Of a DNA stretch of 54,875 nt, positions 9,063 through 21,167 are shown piece after piece. The position numbers were made by a program, and so were the translations under genes. Source of the stretch: an uncultured Planctomycetaceae bacterium (GTDB lineage Bacteria; Planctomycetota; Planctomycetia; Planctomycetales; Planctomycetaceae); contig CAIOTJ010000024.1 of NCBI GenBank assembly GCA_903861195.1, positions 1-54,875 on the forward strand, given 5' to 3'. Below the pieces are notes generated by a model. The model was not told the origin of the DNA and searched no databases. It was given only the letters and a program-made list of their open reading frames with translations. Position 1 is the stretch's first letter, and every line of letters starts with the position of its first letter.

Positions 9063-10924
9063 GTGCGACTGGGGCCATGGCAACGCCGGCGACAGAAACT
9101 CTGACTGGGGTCGACCTGTCGAACGCTCAATTGCTGAAGCGGATGCTGGGGCTGGGGTGGCAGTACCGCCGGGGTTGCGTGGGGCTGTTGGCCCTGCAGG
9201 GGCTGTTGCTGGCCACGGGACTGGCGGGTCTGGGACTGACCGGAGTGGGAATCGACACGGTGTTGTTTCACGCCGGGGCAGCCCAGCATCCGGCGACCTG
9301 GCCCCTGGGTTGGCAGCCCCCGGCCGAGTGGCCCCCCATGGCCGAGGTCGGGCTGGCCGCCGGGTTGATTCTGCTGTTCGCCCTGCTGCGGGGCTGGTTG
9401 AACTACATCTATGCGGTCGCCTCGGGACGGCTGGTGCATGAGCAGATCGTGGTCGACCTGCGGGCCCGGGTCTACGACAAGCTGCAACGGCTGAGTTTTC
9501 AGTTCTTCGACAGCAACACCACCGGCAGCATCATGAATCGTGTGACCAGCGATGTGCAGTCGGTCCGGGCATTTGTGGATGGAGTGATCATCCAGCTCGC
9601 TCTGCTGGTTCTCTCGCTGATCTGCTACCTGGCTTACATGCTGCGGATCGATGTGGGGGTGACGCTGGCGTGTCTGGGGACCACTCCGCTGCTGTGGGGG
9701 GCGACCGTGGTTTTCTCACGCACCGTCCGGCCGATGTACGACCGGGTCCGCGATCTCGCCGACCAGATGGTGCTGACCCTGGCCGAGAACGTGCAGGGGG
9801 TGCAGGTTGTCAAAGGGTTCGGCCGTGAACCCGAAGAGATCGGGAAGTTCGCGCGGGCCGTGGAGGCGGTCGAGACGCAGCAGCAGAGCATCTTCTGGCG
9901 GGTCAGCATCTTCACCCCACTGATTGGGTTTCTCACGCAATTCAATGTGGTGGTGCTGCTGATCTACGGAGGCTACCTGGTGACCCAAGACCGGTTGCCG
10001 CTGGGGACCGGGTTGGTGGTCTTCGCGGGCCTGTTGACCCAGTTCGCCAACCAGGTGGCCAACCTCACGAACATCACCAACAGCATCCAACAGAGTCTCA
10101 GTGGCGCCCGGCGGGTGTTTGAGGTGCTCGATGCCCCGGTGCAGATTGCGACCCGTCCGGGAGCGATCTCTCGCCCCCGACTGACTGGCCGGGTGGAATT
10201 CGAGCGGGTGACTTTCGGTTACGACCCCGAACTCCCGGTGCTGCAGGATGTCTCGTTCCGGGTCGAGCCTGGGCAGCGCGTGGCGATCCTGGGAGAGACC
10301 GGGGCCGGCAAGAGCACGCTCTTGTCGCTGATTCCCAGGTTTTACGATCCCACGGCGGGTCGGGTGCTGATCGACGGGATCGACGTCCGCGACCTGATGG
10401 TCGATGAACTGCGGCACCAGGTGGGCATTGTGTTCCAGGAGAGTTTCCTGTTCAGCAATTCGATCGCGATGAACATCGCGTTCGGTCGACCGTATGCCAC
10501 GCGGGCCGAAATCGAGCAGGCGGCCCGCATTGCCTGCGCCCACGAATTCATCGAGAAACTTCCCCAGGGGTATGACACGCTGCTGGGGGAATGGGGCATG
10601 GATCTTTCCGGCGGGCAGCGACAGCGTCTGGCGATCGCCCGCGCTCTGGTGCTGGACCCCCGGATCCTGCTGCTCGATGATCCCGCCGCGGCGATCGATC
10701 CCGAGACCGAACAGGAAATTCTCACCGCCATGGAACGGGCGATGGAAGGACGGACGACGTTTGTGGTCGCCCACCGGCTGAGCACCCTGCGGCGGGCGGA
10801 TCTGGTGCTGGTGTTCGACCAGGGCCGGTTGGTGCAGCAGGGGACCCATGCCCAACTGCTACGGGAGGCGGGACACTACCGGAAGGCGGCGGAACTGCAG
10901 GCCCTGGGCATGGAAAGAAGTTGA
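9059..10924 (+). CDS. ABC exporter (fused permease-ATPase) with Asp at the catalytic Glu
   Basis: A 621-aa half-transporter of the MsbA/BmrA type: six predicted membrane spans in residues 30-320, then a nucleotide-binding domain. Walker A is GETGAGKST (about 411-419), the signature is LSGGQRQRLA (about 516), Walker B is ILLLDDPAAAIDP (about 536-548) and the H-loop is VVAHRLS (about 569). The residue after the Walker B Asp, normally the catalytic Glu, is Asp. The GTG start overlaps the previous stop (GTGA), so it is translationally coupled to the mch-rimK run. The substrate cannot be read from sequence; lipids, peptides or cofactor precursors are all possible. Confidence 0.92.
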   Translation: MSATGAMATPATETLTGVDLSNAQLLKRMLGLGWQYRRGCVGLLALQGLLLATGLAGLGLTGVGIDTVLFHAGAAQHPATWPLGWQPPAEWPPMAEVGLAAGLILLFALLRGWLNYIYAVASGRLVHEQIVVDLRARVYDKLQRLSFQFFDSNTTGSIMNRVTSDVQSVRAFVDGVIIQLALLVLSLICYLAYMLRIDVGVTLACLGTTPLLWGATVVFSRTVRPMYDRVRDLADQMVLTLAENVQGVQVVKGFGREPEEIGKFARAVEAVETQQQSIFWRVSIFTPLIGFLTQFNVVVLLIYGGYLVTQDRLPLGTGLVVFAGLLTQFANQVANLTNITNSIQQSLSGARRVFEVLDAPVQIATRPGAISRPRLTGRVEFERVTFGYDPELPVLQDVSFRVEPGQRVAILGETGAGKSTLLSLIPRFYDPTAGRVLIDGIDVRDLMVDELRHQVGIVFQESFLFSNSIAMNIAFGRPYATRAEIEQAARIACAHEFIEKLPQGYDTLLGEWGMDLSGGQRQRLAIARALVLDPRILLLDDPAAAIDPETEQEILTAMERAMEGRTTFVVAHRLSTLRRADLVLVFDQGRLVQQGTHAQLLREAGHYRKAAELQALGMERS

Positions 10925-10926
10925 CG

Positions 10927-10948
10927 GGAGTCTGCAACCACAGACTCC
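10927..10948 (+). terminator. Hairpin after the ABC exporter gene
   Basis: Arms ggagtctg (10927-10934) and cagactcc (10941-10948) with a 6-nt loop, directly after the ABC exporter stop. No T-run follows. It is a candidate end of the mch-containing operon. Confidence 0.35.
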
Positions 10949-11134
10949 GGGGTGAGGGACACGGGGGGAACAAGTGCGCCAGGAATGAGCCGGTGGGGTG
11001 AATCGCACCGGCGGTGCGGCCTGCGAAATCCCGCGATTGCGGGCCCCCGGGCCCACAGCCGTTTGCACGCCCTCTCCCTGGGACCTTACGATCTTCCAAG
11101 GCGTCTTTCTGGGGTTCTTGCCAAGGTGAATGTC

Positions 11135-14100
11135 ATGCGGCGCGGTCGGATGGGCTGGGGGGGGCTGCTGGTTGTCGCGGGTTGGTTGGGGGCTTTGGCT
11201 CCGGCGTCGGCTGGGGCGCAGACCCTGCTGTTGAGGTTTCCCGACATCCACGAAGGGCGGATTGTCTTCTGTCACTCCGGCAATCTCTGGACCTGTCCAG
11301 TCGAGGGGGGCGTCGCCACCCGGCTGACCGCCCATCCCGGGCAGGAGCTCTTCCCGAAGTTCTCTCCCGATGGGCAGTGGATCGCCTTCACGGGACAGTA
11401 CGACGGTGACGAGCAGGTCTATGTCATGCCCGCCACGGGAGGGGAACCCCGGCAGCTCACCTGGTATCCGGCGCGCGGCCCGCTCAAGCCCCGTGGCGGC
11501 TACGACAACCAGGTCTATGGCTGGTCGCCTGACGGCCAGAAGATCTTGTTCCGCTCGCTTCAGGATGCGGATGGCGGCAAGGTGGAGACCGCCCTTTACA
11601 CCGTGAATGTGACCGGTGGTCTGCCGGTTGCACTGCCGCTGCCGACAGCGGGGGCTGGCGACTTCTCGCCCGATGGCCAGAAAGTGATCTACGCTCCGCT
11701 GTTCCGCGACTTTCGGACGTGGAAGCGCTACGAAGGGGGCTGGGCACAGGACCTGTTCGTCGCCGATCTGCAGAGCCTCGCCCTGCGGCCGATCTCCCCC
11801 AGTCGCCAGACCGAGCGGGACCCAATGTGGCTTGGCGACAAGATCTGGTTTGTCTCAGACCGCACTGGAACGCTGAACCTGTTCTCGCACGATCTCGGCA
11901 CCAACGAGACAAAACAGTGGACGCACTCGACCGAGGCCGACGTGCGGTGGGCCAGTTCCGACAACCGGCGGTGGATCGTGTACGAACTCCTGGGCGCATT
12001 GGCGGTGTTCGACACCACCACCGGGCAGGAGCACCGGGTGCAGGTGCAGGTCCCCGATGACGGCCTCGACAAGCGTCCGTCGCGCATCGCGGTCGACAAG
12101 TTCATCGAGTCGTTCGACCTCAGTCCCAAGGGGGAACGGGCGCTGTTCGTGGCCCGGGGAGATATCTTCTCGGCCCCCATCGAGAAAGGTTTGACCCGCA
12201 ATCTCACCAACAGTAGCCGGGCGCACGACCGGGCTGCGGCCTGGAGTCCGGATGGGGCGAAGATCGCCTTCGTTTCGGACAAGTCCGGAGAAGAGCAGGT
12301 CTATGTCGTTCCCCAGGATGGATCGGGACCCGCCGAGGCGGTGACCGCCGGACTCGAGAGCATGCTGTTCGCTCTCAAGTGGTCTCCCGACGGCAAGCGC
12401 CTTTCGTTCTCGGACAAGTTCGGCCGGCTGCACCTGCTGACCCTGGCCGACAAGACCCTGCTGCAGGTCGCCGACGAAGGTCGGGGATTGCTGCAGGACT
12501 ATGAATGGTCTCCCTGCAGTGGGCACATTGCGCTGCGGCTGTCGAACCCCAGTGAGCTCGACTCGCTGTTTGTCTACAGCCTGGCCGACCGGCAACTGCG
12601 ACGGGTGACCAGTGAATATTTCGATGTGAGCAATCCAACCTGGGACCCCCGGGGAGATTATCTCTTCTTCCTCTCGCGTCGGCAGTTCGCACCGCAGCTG
12701 AGCAGCATCGAATGGAATTACGCGGGCAACCGGGGGACGGGAATTTTCGCTTTGGCCCTGCGCAAAGATGTCAAGCCGCTGTTCCCTCCCGAGAGCGACG
12801 AAGTGCAGGTTGCAGGCGGAGCGAAAACCGACGGGAAGCCCGAGGCCAAGCCCGCCGAGGTGCCCCCCGCCGATCGTCCAACGCTGGTGATCGACTTCGA
12901 GGGGTTGGATCAGAGGGTGATGCGCATTCCCGTGGAGGCCGACAATATTTCGGGGTTGACCGCCACCCGTGGCCACCTGCTCTATACGGTCTCCGGGGCC
13001 CGCTACTACGGACGCGAGGGTGGCTCGAAGACGCGGCTGCAGATTTTCGATCTCGCCAAGCGCGAGGCGTCGACACTGCTGGAGGACGTTGCGGGCTACG
13101 CGGTGTCGGCCGATGGGGCCAGGGTTTTGGCCCGCTCCGGGAGCAGTTTCACCCTGATCGACGCCCGCCCCAAGGGAGCCGAGAAGAAAACCGTCTCGAC
13201 CAAAGACCTCGCGGCCGACCGTGTGCCCGCCGAGGAATTCGCCGCGATCTTCGATGAGGTCTGGCGGCGCTATCGGGACTTTTTCTACGTGCGGAACATG
13301 CATGGCTACGACTGGAAGGCGATTGGCGACCGCTATCGCCGGCTGTTGCCCCATGTGGCCCACCGTTCGGACCTGAACTACATCCTCGGCGAGATGATCG
13401 CCGAATTGAATGCCGGGCACTGCTACATCGAGGGGGGCGACTTCGACCTCCCCGAACGGGCCCGGGTCGGTCTCCCCGGGGCCCGGTTCGTCCTCGATCC
13501 CGCAGTGGGACGCTACCGTGTCGCGAAGATCCTGCGGGGAGAGAATGAAGAAGAGAAGTACCGCTCTCCCCTGACCGAAGTGGGGGTCGATATCGCCGAG
13601 GGAGACTACGTACTGGCGATCGATGGCCAGGAACTGAAGGGGACCGACAGTCCTTACCGGCTGCTGCGTCACAAGACCCAACTGGTGACGTTGACGGTCA
13701 GCCAGCAGGCCGACGGTGCGAATGCCCGCCAGATCGCGTACCGGCCGATCTTCGCCGAAGAAAACCTGCTGTATCTCGACTGGGTGCGGAGCAACCGCGA
13801 GCGGGTCGCGAAGGCGACTGAGGGCCGCGTCGGTTACCTGCACATTCCCGACATGGGGGCCGACGGGATCTATGAGTTCATCAAGTGGTACTACCCGCAG
13901 GTTCGCAAGGAAGGGCTGGTGATTGACGTCCGTTCCAACGGAGGGGGGAACGTCTCGCAGATGATCCTCGAACGGCTCGACAATCGTTTGCTGGGAACGC
14001 GGTTCGGCAGCCTGAATGACGATCCGGGAACGTATCCCGGCACCGTCTTCCATGGGCACATGGTCTGCCTGGTGAACGAGGTCTCGGCGTCGGACGGCGA

Positions 14101-14446
14101 CATCTTCCCGCATCGGTTCCGTCAGGCGGGGCTGGGTCCCCTGATTGGCCGCCGAACGTGGGGGGGCGTGGTCGGCATCAGCAATATCGGCCCGCTGCTC
14201 GATGGGGGCACGGTTTTTGTGCCCCTGCAGGCGACCAACTCTCCCACCGGGGAATACATCATCGAGGGAGAGGGAGTTGCGCCCGACATCGATGTGGTCA
14301 ACGAGCCGAAGGATGTGATCGCCGGGAAGGACGCGCAGCTGGAACGGGGAGTTTCCGAGGTGTTGGAGCGGATGAGCAAGGAACCCCGTCGCCTGCCGCA
14401 GCGTCCGGCCGATCCAAACAAAGCGGCACAGCCTCCCAAACCCTGA
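11135..14446 (+). CDS. Tricorn-type S41 peptidase, exported
   Basis: A 1103-aa Tricorn protease homologue that degrades oligopeptides. It has a signal peptide (about residues 5-30, ending ASAGAQ), six- and seven-bladed beta-propeller domains with repeated SPDG-type blades (for example FSPDGQWIAFTGQYDGDEQVYVMP), a helical C1 domain with the conserved RNMHGYDW (likely catalytic His about 723), a PDZ domain (about 780-870) and the serine protease core with SASDGD (nucleophile Ser about 986). Archaeal Tricorn is cytosolic; an N-terminal export signal suggests a periplasmic role here. The ATG at 11135 was chosen because it starts the signal peptide; the frame is open further upstream to 10952. Confidence 0.94.
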   Translation: MRRGRMGWGGLLVVAGWLGALAPASAGAQTLLLRFPDIHEGRIVFCHSGNLWTCPVEGGVATRLTAHPGQELFPKFSPDGQWIAFTGQYDGDEQVYVMPATGGEPRQLTWYPARGPLKPRGGYDNQVYGWSPDGQKILFRSLQDADGGKVETALYTVNVTGGLPVALPLPTAGAGDFSPDGQKVIYAPLFRDFRTWKRYEGGWAQDLFVADLQSLALRPISPSRQTERDPMWLGDKIWFVSDRTGTLNLFSHDLGTNETKQWTHSTEADVRWASSDNRRWIVYELLGALAVFDTTTGQEHRVQVQVPDDGLDKRPSRIAVDKFIESFDLSPKGERALFVARGDIFSAPIEKGLTRNLTNSSRAHDRAAAWSPDGAKIAFVSDKSGEEQVYVVPQDGSGPAEAVTAGLESMLFALKWSPDGKRLSFSDKFGRLHLLTLADKTLLQVADEGRGLLQDYEWSPCSGHIALRLSNPSELDSLFVYSLADRQLRRVTSEYFDVSNPTWDPRGDYLFFLSRRQFAPQLSSIEWNYAGNRGTGIFALALRKDVKPLFPPESDEVQVAGGAKTDGKPEAKPAEVPPADRPTLVIDFEGLDQRVMRIPVEADNISGLTATRGHLLYTVSGARYYGREGGSKTRLQIFDLAKREASTLLEDVAGYAVSADGARVLARSGSSFTLIDARPKGAEKKTVSTKDLAADRVPAEEFAAIFDEVWRRYRDFFYVRNMHGYDWKAIGDRYRRLLPHVAHRSDLNYILGEMIAELNAGHCYIEGGDFDLPERARVGLPGARFVLDPAVGRYRVAKILRGENEEEKYRSPLTEVGVDIAEGDYVLAIDGQELKGTDSPYRLLRHKTQLVTLTVSQQADGANARQIAYRPIFAEENLLYLDWVRSNRERVAKATEGRVGYLHIPDMGADGIYEFIKWYYPQVRKEGLVIDVRSNGGGNVSQMILERLDNRLLGTRFGSLNDDPGTYPGTVFHGHMVCLVNEVSASDGDIFPHRFRQAGLGPLIGRRTWGGVVGISNIGPLLDGGTVFVPLQATNSPTGEYIIEGEGVAPDIDVVNEPKDVIAGKDAQLERGVSEVLERMSKEPRRLPQRPADPNKAAQPPKP

Positions 14447-14555
14447 CGGGACCTGACAGTTGGGGGCTTGGGTCTACCCGCGATTGGACCCTGCCCTCAG
14501 TTCAAGCGCGGTGGGGTGTGGTCGCCAGTTTCATTCCTGTGTTCCGGAGTCTCCT

Positions 14556-16271
14556 GTGGGAATCCGCCGCTTAAGTCGAGGGCTGCCTGAGGTGCTGATT
14601 CCCAGCCGTCCGGGATTCCCTGGTGTCTCGCGGTTCTGGGGTGCGTGGGCTGGACTGCTCGTCTGCCTGGCCGCGCGATTCGCCTGCGGGCAGGCCACTC
14701 CCCCTGCGGACTGGTTCGATCCTGCTGGTGGACCGGGCACCGTGATTTTGTCGGGGGGAGGAAGAATCCCCGACGAGGTGCGCGCGGCCTTCGTCGAGGC
14801 GGGTGGGGGGGGCCAATGCCGATTGGTGGTGGTTCCCACCGCCACCCCGGGGAGCGACGACGAGGAAGCCCTGCGGGAAGGTGCCGAAGTCGCCGAGTCA
14901 TGGAAGCAGCGTGAGATCGCCACAGTGGAGGTGCTGCACACCCGCGACCGCGAGCGGGCCAATGACCCGGCGTTTTGCGAACCGCTCCGCCAGGCGACGG
15001 CTGTCTGGTTCACCGGGGGGCGGCAATCGCAGATTGCCGCGGTCTATCAGGGGACCCGTTTCGAAGACGAAGTGCGGCAGGTCCTGATGCGTGGCGGCGT
15101 GGTGGGGGGGACCTCGGCCGGAGCCGCCTGCCAGTCCCGCGTGATGATTGTCCGTGGTCAGGTCTGGGCAACGCCGGGGCTGGGAATGATTCCCGGAGTG
15201 ATTGTCGACCAGCATTTCCTGGCGCGAGACCGTCGCGGCCGTCTGCTCGAGGCCCTGCAACAGCATCCGCAGCTGGTGGGTCTGGGGATCGACGAGGGAA
15301 CCGCCCTGGTGGTGAAGGGCCGCGCCATGAAGTGCCTGGGAGAATCAACCGTGCATCTCTGCCTTGGGGCGTGCGCCTCGCTTGAACCGTGCGAGCGGGT
15401 GTTGCAGCCCGGGGAACTGGGCGACCTGACGATGTTCCGGCGCGAGGCGCTGGCCCGCCAGCGGACACCCTTTCCGCCCGAGAAACCAGTCCCCCCGGTC
15501 GTCCCGTCGGGGTCACTCGTCATTGTCGGCGGAGGGGGGCTGACCGATCAGATCACCCAGCGGTTCATTGAGCTGGCTGGGGGAGTCGAGGCCCCGATCG
15601 TGGTCCTGCCCACAGCCAATCCGCAGATCGATCTCAACGAAGGGAAGTTCCTTGAGAGAGCGGGAGCGAAGAACGTCACCCTGCTGACGGCCCGCACTTG
15701 GGCTGAGGTCGAATCTCCGGAAACCGCCGCTCGGCTGAAGCAGGCCCGCGGACTTTGGTTCGGCGGGGGACGACAATGGCGGTTTGTCGACGCCTATGAA
15801 CACACCCAGGCTGTCGCCTTGTTTCATGAGGTGCTGCAGCGCGGCGGAGTGATTGGCGGCAGCTCGGCGGGAGCCACCATCCAGGGCGATTATCTGGTGC
15901 GGGGAAGTCCGTTGGGGAACACCGACATGATGGCCCTGGGGTACCAGCGAGGCTTCGCGTTTCTGCCCGGCACCGCGATTGACCAGCATTTCCGGCAGCG
16001 GAACCGCTTCGCCGACCTGGCCAAGGTGATCGACCGTCATCCACAATTGCTGGGAATTGGCCTCGATGAGGCGACCGCGCTGGTGGTGACCGGAGAAGTC
16101 GGCGAGATCCTGGGCCGGGGTGAGGCGCATTTCTACGACCGCCCTCCGGGACGCCCCGCCGACCCTTCCGATCGCGAGTCGGTGGGGGCGGGAGGACGGT
16201 ATCAGTTGCGCGAACGACAAGTGCTCGAACGGGGCCGGAAACCTGAGCCCGAAAAGCCAAAGTCGGAGTGA
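14556..16271 (+). CDS. Tandem cyanophycinase-like (peptidase S51) protein, exported
   Basis: A 571-aa protein with an N-terminal membrane/signal segment (about residues 28-46) and two consecutive S51 domains (about 60-300 and 318-550). Each has its own nucleophile elbow, GGTSAGAA (Ser about 187) and GGSSAGAT (Ser about 437), and its own FTGGRQ/FGGGRQ block. Cyanophycinase cleaves the cyanophycin beta-Asp-Arg dipeptide linkage; single-domain proteins of about 270-400 aa are usual, so this is an in-frame duplication. The start is uncertain: GTG at 14556 has GGAG eight bases upstream, while GTG at 14592 and upstream TTG codons are alternatives. Substrate is inferred, since no cyanophycin synthetase is in the window. 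Confidence 0.88.
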   Translation: MGIRRLSRGLPEVLIPSRPGFPGVSRFWGAWAGLLVCLAARFACGQATPPADWFDPAGGPGTVILSGGGRIPDEVRAAFVEAGGGGQCRLVVVPTATPGSDDEEALREGAEVAESWKQREIATVEVLHTRDRERANDPAFCEPLRQATAVWFTGGRQSQIAAVYQGTRFEDEVRQVLMRGGVVGGTSAGAACQSRVMIVRGQVWATPGLGMIPGVIVDQHFLARDRRGRLLEALQQHPQLVGLGIDEGTALVVKGRAMKCLGESTVHLCLGACASLEPCERVLQPGELGDLTMFRREALARQRTPFPPEKPVPPVVPSGSLVIVGGGGLTDQITQRFIELAGGVEAPIVVLPTANPQIDLNEGKFLERAGAKNVTLLTARTWAEVESPETAARLKQARGLWFGGGRQWRFVDAYEHTQAVALFHEVLQRGGVIGGSSAGATIQGDYLVRGSPLGNTDMMALGYQRGFAFLPGTAIDQHFRQRNRFADLAKVIDRHPQLLGIGLDEATALVVTGEVGEILGRGEAHFYDRPPGRPADPSDRESVGAGGRYQLRERQVLERGRKPEPEKPKSE

Positions 16272-16373
16272 GCGGGTTGGTCTGCCAAACCAGGTCCACG
16301 TCTTTTCCAGATCGGTCAATCGGCGTTCCGCAGGCGGTTGAACTGTTCACCGGGCAGACGGTAGCATCGGAGC

Positions 16374-16949
16374 ATGAGTTCCTCGCCCGCTCCCTACCTG
16401 CGCTCTCCCTCCCTGCTCAACCGGCATGACAGTCGGTTGCTGATTGTCGATATGCAGGACCGCATCCTGCCCGTGATCAGCAATTCGGACGCTGTCTTGT
16501 CGAACTGTCTGCGTCTGGTGCAAGGGGCCCAGGTGCTGCAGGTTCCCATCTCCGCCACCGAGCAGTATCCCAAGGGGCTGGGGTCGACCAATTCGGCGCT
16601 CGCCCGGCTGTTGCCCGACCGACTCGAAAAACTGCGGTTCAGCAGTGCCGAGGTGTTGAACTGGGGAACGGCTGCCGAAGACACCTCGGGACGGTTTCGG
16701 GTGGTGGTGGCGGGAATCGAGACCCATGTCTGCATTTTGCAGACGGTCTTCGATCTGCTGGCGGCTGGTTTTGAAGTGCATGTTCCCGCAGATGCCGTTG
16801 GCAGCCGGGTGGAGTCCAACCGCCAGACGGCTCTCGACCGCATGGCCCTGGGGGGGGCGGTGATCACCACCACCGAATCGGTGTTGTTGGAGTGGTGCGA
16901 GGTGGCGGGAACCGCCGAGTTCAAACAGATCAGCCAGTTGATTCGCTGA
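16374..16949 (+). CDS. Isochorismatase-family cysteine hydrolase
   Basis: A 191-aa alpha/beta hydrolase of the isochorismatase/nicotinamidase family. The catalytic triad is visible: Asp about 26 in LLIVDMQDR, Lys about 86 in LEKLRFSSAEV, and Cys about 120 in AGIETHVCILQ. The substrate cannot be determined; the closest-looking groups act on unknown amides or isochorismate-like compounds. The ATG at 16374 is preceded by a CGGAG ribosome-binding site. The next gene lies 75 bp downstream on the same strand. Confidence 0.92.
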   Translation: MSSSPAPYLRSPSLLNRHDSRLLIVDMQDRILPVISNSDAVLSNCLRLVQGAQVLQVPISATEQYPKGLGSTNSALARLLPDRLEKLRFSSAEVLNWGTAAEDTSGRFRVVVAGIETHVCILQTVFDLLAAGFEVHVPADAVGSRVESNRQTALDRMALGGAVITTTESVLLEWCEVAGTAEFKQISQLIR

Positions 16950-17024
16950 GGGGGTCTGTCCGTTCATCCATCGTCCGGGTGCCCGACGGCATCAGGTGAG
17001 TTCTTTCGTCACAGGTGAGTTGTC

Positions 17025-18215
17025 ATGTCGTCGATGTCTGCCACACTCAATCCACCCCGCCGCATCCTGATGGGCCCTGGTCCCAGCGACACGCATCCGC
17101 GCGTCCTGGCCGCCCTGGGGGCTCCGACGGTGGGACATCTCGATCCCTACTTCCTGCAGGTCATGAATGACACCCAGCAGATGCTGCGGCAGGTCTTCCG
17201 GACCCGGAACGAATTGACCCTCGCGGTCAGTGGGACCGGAAGTGCCGGGATGGAAACCGCGGTGGTGAACCTGGTCGAGCCGGGGGATTCGATGCTGGTC
17301 GGCGTCAATGGGGTGTTCGGCGGACGCATGGTCGACGTCGCCACCCGGGCGGGGGCCCAGGTCAGCAAGATCGAAGTGCCGTTTGGTGAAACCTTTGACC
17401 CCGCCCAGGTGGCCGAAGCTGTGAAGCAGCACCGCCCGAAGGTGGTGGGGCTGGTGCATGCCGAGACGTCGACCGGGGCGCGCCAGCCCCTCGAAGAGAT
17501 TGCGAAGATTGTCCACGATGCGGGCGCATTGCTGGTGGCCGACACGGTGACCTCTTTGGGGGGCCTGCCGGTCGAGACCGACGCCTGGGAACTCGATGTG
17601 GTCTACAGTGGAACGCAGAAGTGTCTGTCGTGTCCTCCCGGTTTGGCCCCGATCACCTTTGGTCCGCGGGCTTTGGCGAAGATCGACGCTCGCAAGACCA
17701 AGGTCGCGAGCTGGTACCTCGACATGACGATGGTGCGGAATTATTGGGGCCAGGATCGGGCCTACCATCACACCGCTCCCATCAACATGAATTACGCGCT
17801 CCGCGAGGCGCTGCAGCTGGTCCTCGAAGAGGGGCTCGAGAATCGTTGGGCCCGACATCAGCGGAATCACCTGGCGCTCAAGGCGGGTCTGCAGGCGCTG
17901 GGATTGAATTACGCGGTGGCCGAAGGGAAGCAGTTGCCGATGCTGAACGCCGTGCTGATTCCCGCCGGGGTCGACGATGTGAAAGTGCGAGGGCAACTGC
18001 TCAACGAATTCGGGATCGAAATCGGGGGGGGACTGGGCCCCATGAAGGGGAAGACCTGGCGCATTGGCCTGATGGGGGAAACAAGCTCGCCCCGCAACGT
18101 GCTGGCCCTGCTGGCGGCTCTCGACCGCTGCCTCTCTGACCAGGGGGTGAAGTTCTCTCCCGGCAGCGGCGTCGCGGCGGCCAATACCGAGTACGCGCGT
18201 CAGAAGTCGGCCTGA
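17025..18215 (+). CDS. Class V aminotransferase (alanine-glyoxylate/serine-pyruvate type)
   Basis: A 396-aa PLP enzyme of the AGT/SPT group, transferring amino groups from alanine or serine to glyoxylate. Seen: the N-terminal [27 protein letters not shown] block, the [13 protein letters not shown] phosphate-binding loop (about 68-80), HAETSTG and [10 protein letters not shown], and the Schiff-base Lys about 199 in [13 protein letters not shown]. The C-terminal domain has the [18 protein letters not shown] signature. The glyoxylate role follows from the family; the window does not settle serine versus alanine as donor. Starts at 17025 or the in-frame ATG at 17034. Confidence 0.94.
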   Translation: MSSMSATLNPPRRILMGPGPSDTHPRVLAALGAPTVGHLDPYFLQVMNDTQQMLRQVFRTRNELTLAVSGTGSAGMETAVVNLVEPGDSMLVGVNGVFGGRMVDVATRAGAQVSKIEVPFGETFDPAQVAEAVKQHRPKVVGLVHAETSTGARQPLEEIAKIVHDAGALLVADTVTSLGGLPVETDAWELDVVYSGTQKCLSCPPGLAPITFGPRALAKIDARKTKVASWYLDMTMVRNYWGQDRAYHHTAPINMNYALREALQLVLEEGLENRWARHQRNHLALKAGLQALGLNYAVAEGKQLPMLNAVLIPAGVDDVKVRGQLLNEFGIEIGGGLGPMKGKTWRIGLMGETSSPRNVLALLAALDRCLSDQGVKFSPGSGVAAANTEYARQKSA

Positions 18216-18602
18216 TTCGCAATGTCCAGTGAGTTGGATCGCTGCCGACCTGGAATTCGACAGCGTCCGGACGTGTCGACCACGGCCGCACCATCCACAG
18301 GCCGCGCCGCGCAACCCGTTGGTGAGTGAGACGTGTTTCGGGTTTGGCGTGGAACTCTCAAGTTCTTTGGCGGGCACACGGTTCGGAGTGACGCCTGGGC
18401 GCAATTTGATGCACTTCGCCAGGGATTCGCAGTTGTGGAATCGCAACCGCACTGAGGGTCCTGCGGGAGCGGCATCGATTCAGGGAAATAACCGCGTCAG
18501 GACGAGTCAGAATCCCGTATAAAATGAGTGAAAAATGAAACCACCCCGGCCGGAAGAGATCCTGGCCGGGGTGGTGTTGACACGATGGGATGCAGAGTGC
18601 GG
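18216..18602. other. Convergent intergenic stretch
   Basis: This lies between the plus-strand aminotransferase and the minus-strand secreted protein. The only signal found is the minus-strand terminator near 18520-18574; 18216-18510 holds no supported gene or motif. Confidence 0.6.
18520..18574 (-). terminator. Intrinsic terminator of the ribE-rsmA-guaB run
   Basis: Arms ccaccccggcc (18541-18551) and ggccggggtgg (18564-18574) make a perfect 11-bp GC-rich stem with a 12-nt loop. Read on the minus strand it is followed by the T-rich tail tttcatttttcactcatttt. It lies 29 bp after the stop of the secreted Cys-rich protein gene. Confidence 0.85.
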
Positions 18603-21120
<2,518 letters not shown>

Positions 21121-21167
21121 GGTTCTCTCGATGGTCGAAATGAGGCGAAGTGAAGCCCCCGGGCAGG

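Noticed and set aside
11855-14113. 752-aa open frame opposite the Tricorn gene
   Set aside because: Fully antisense to the Tricorn protease, whose domains and catalytic residues are clear.
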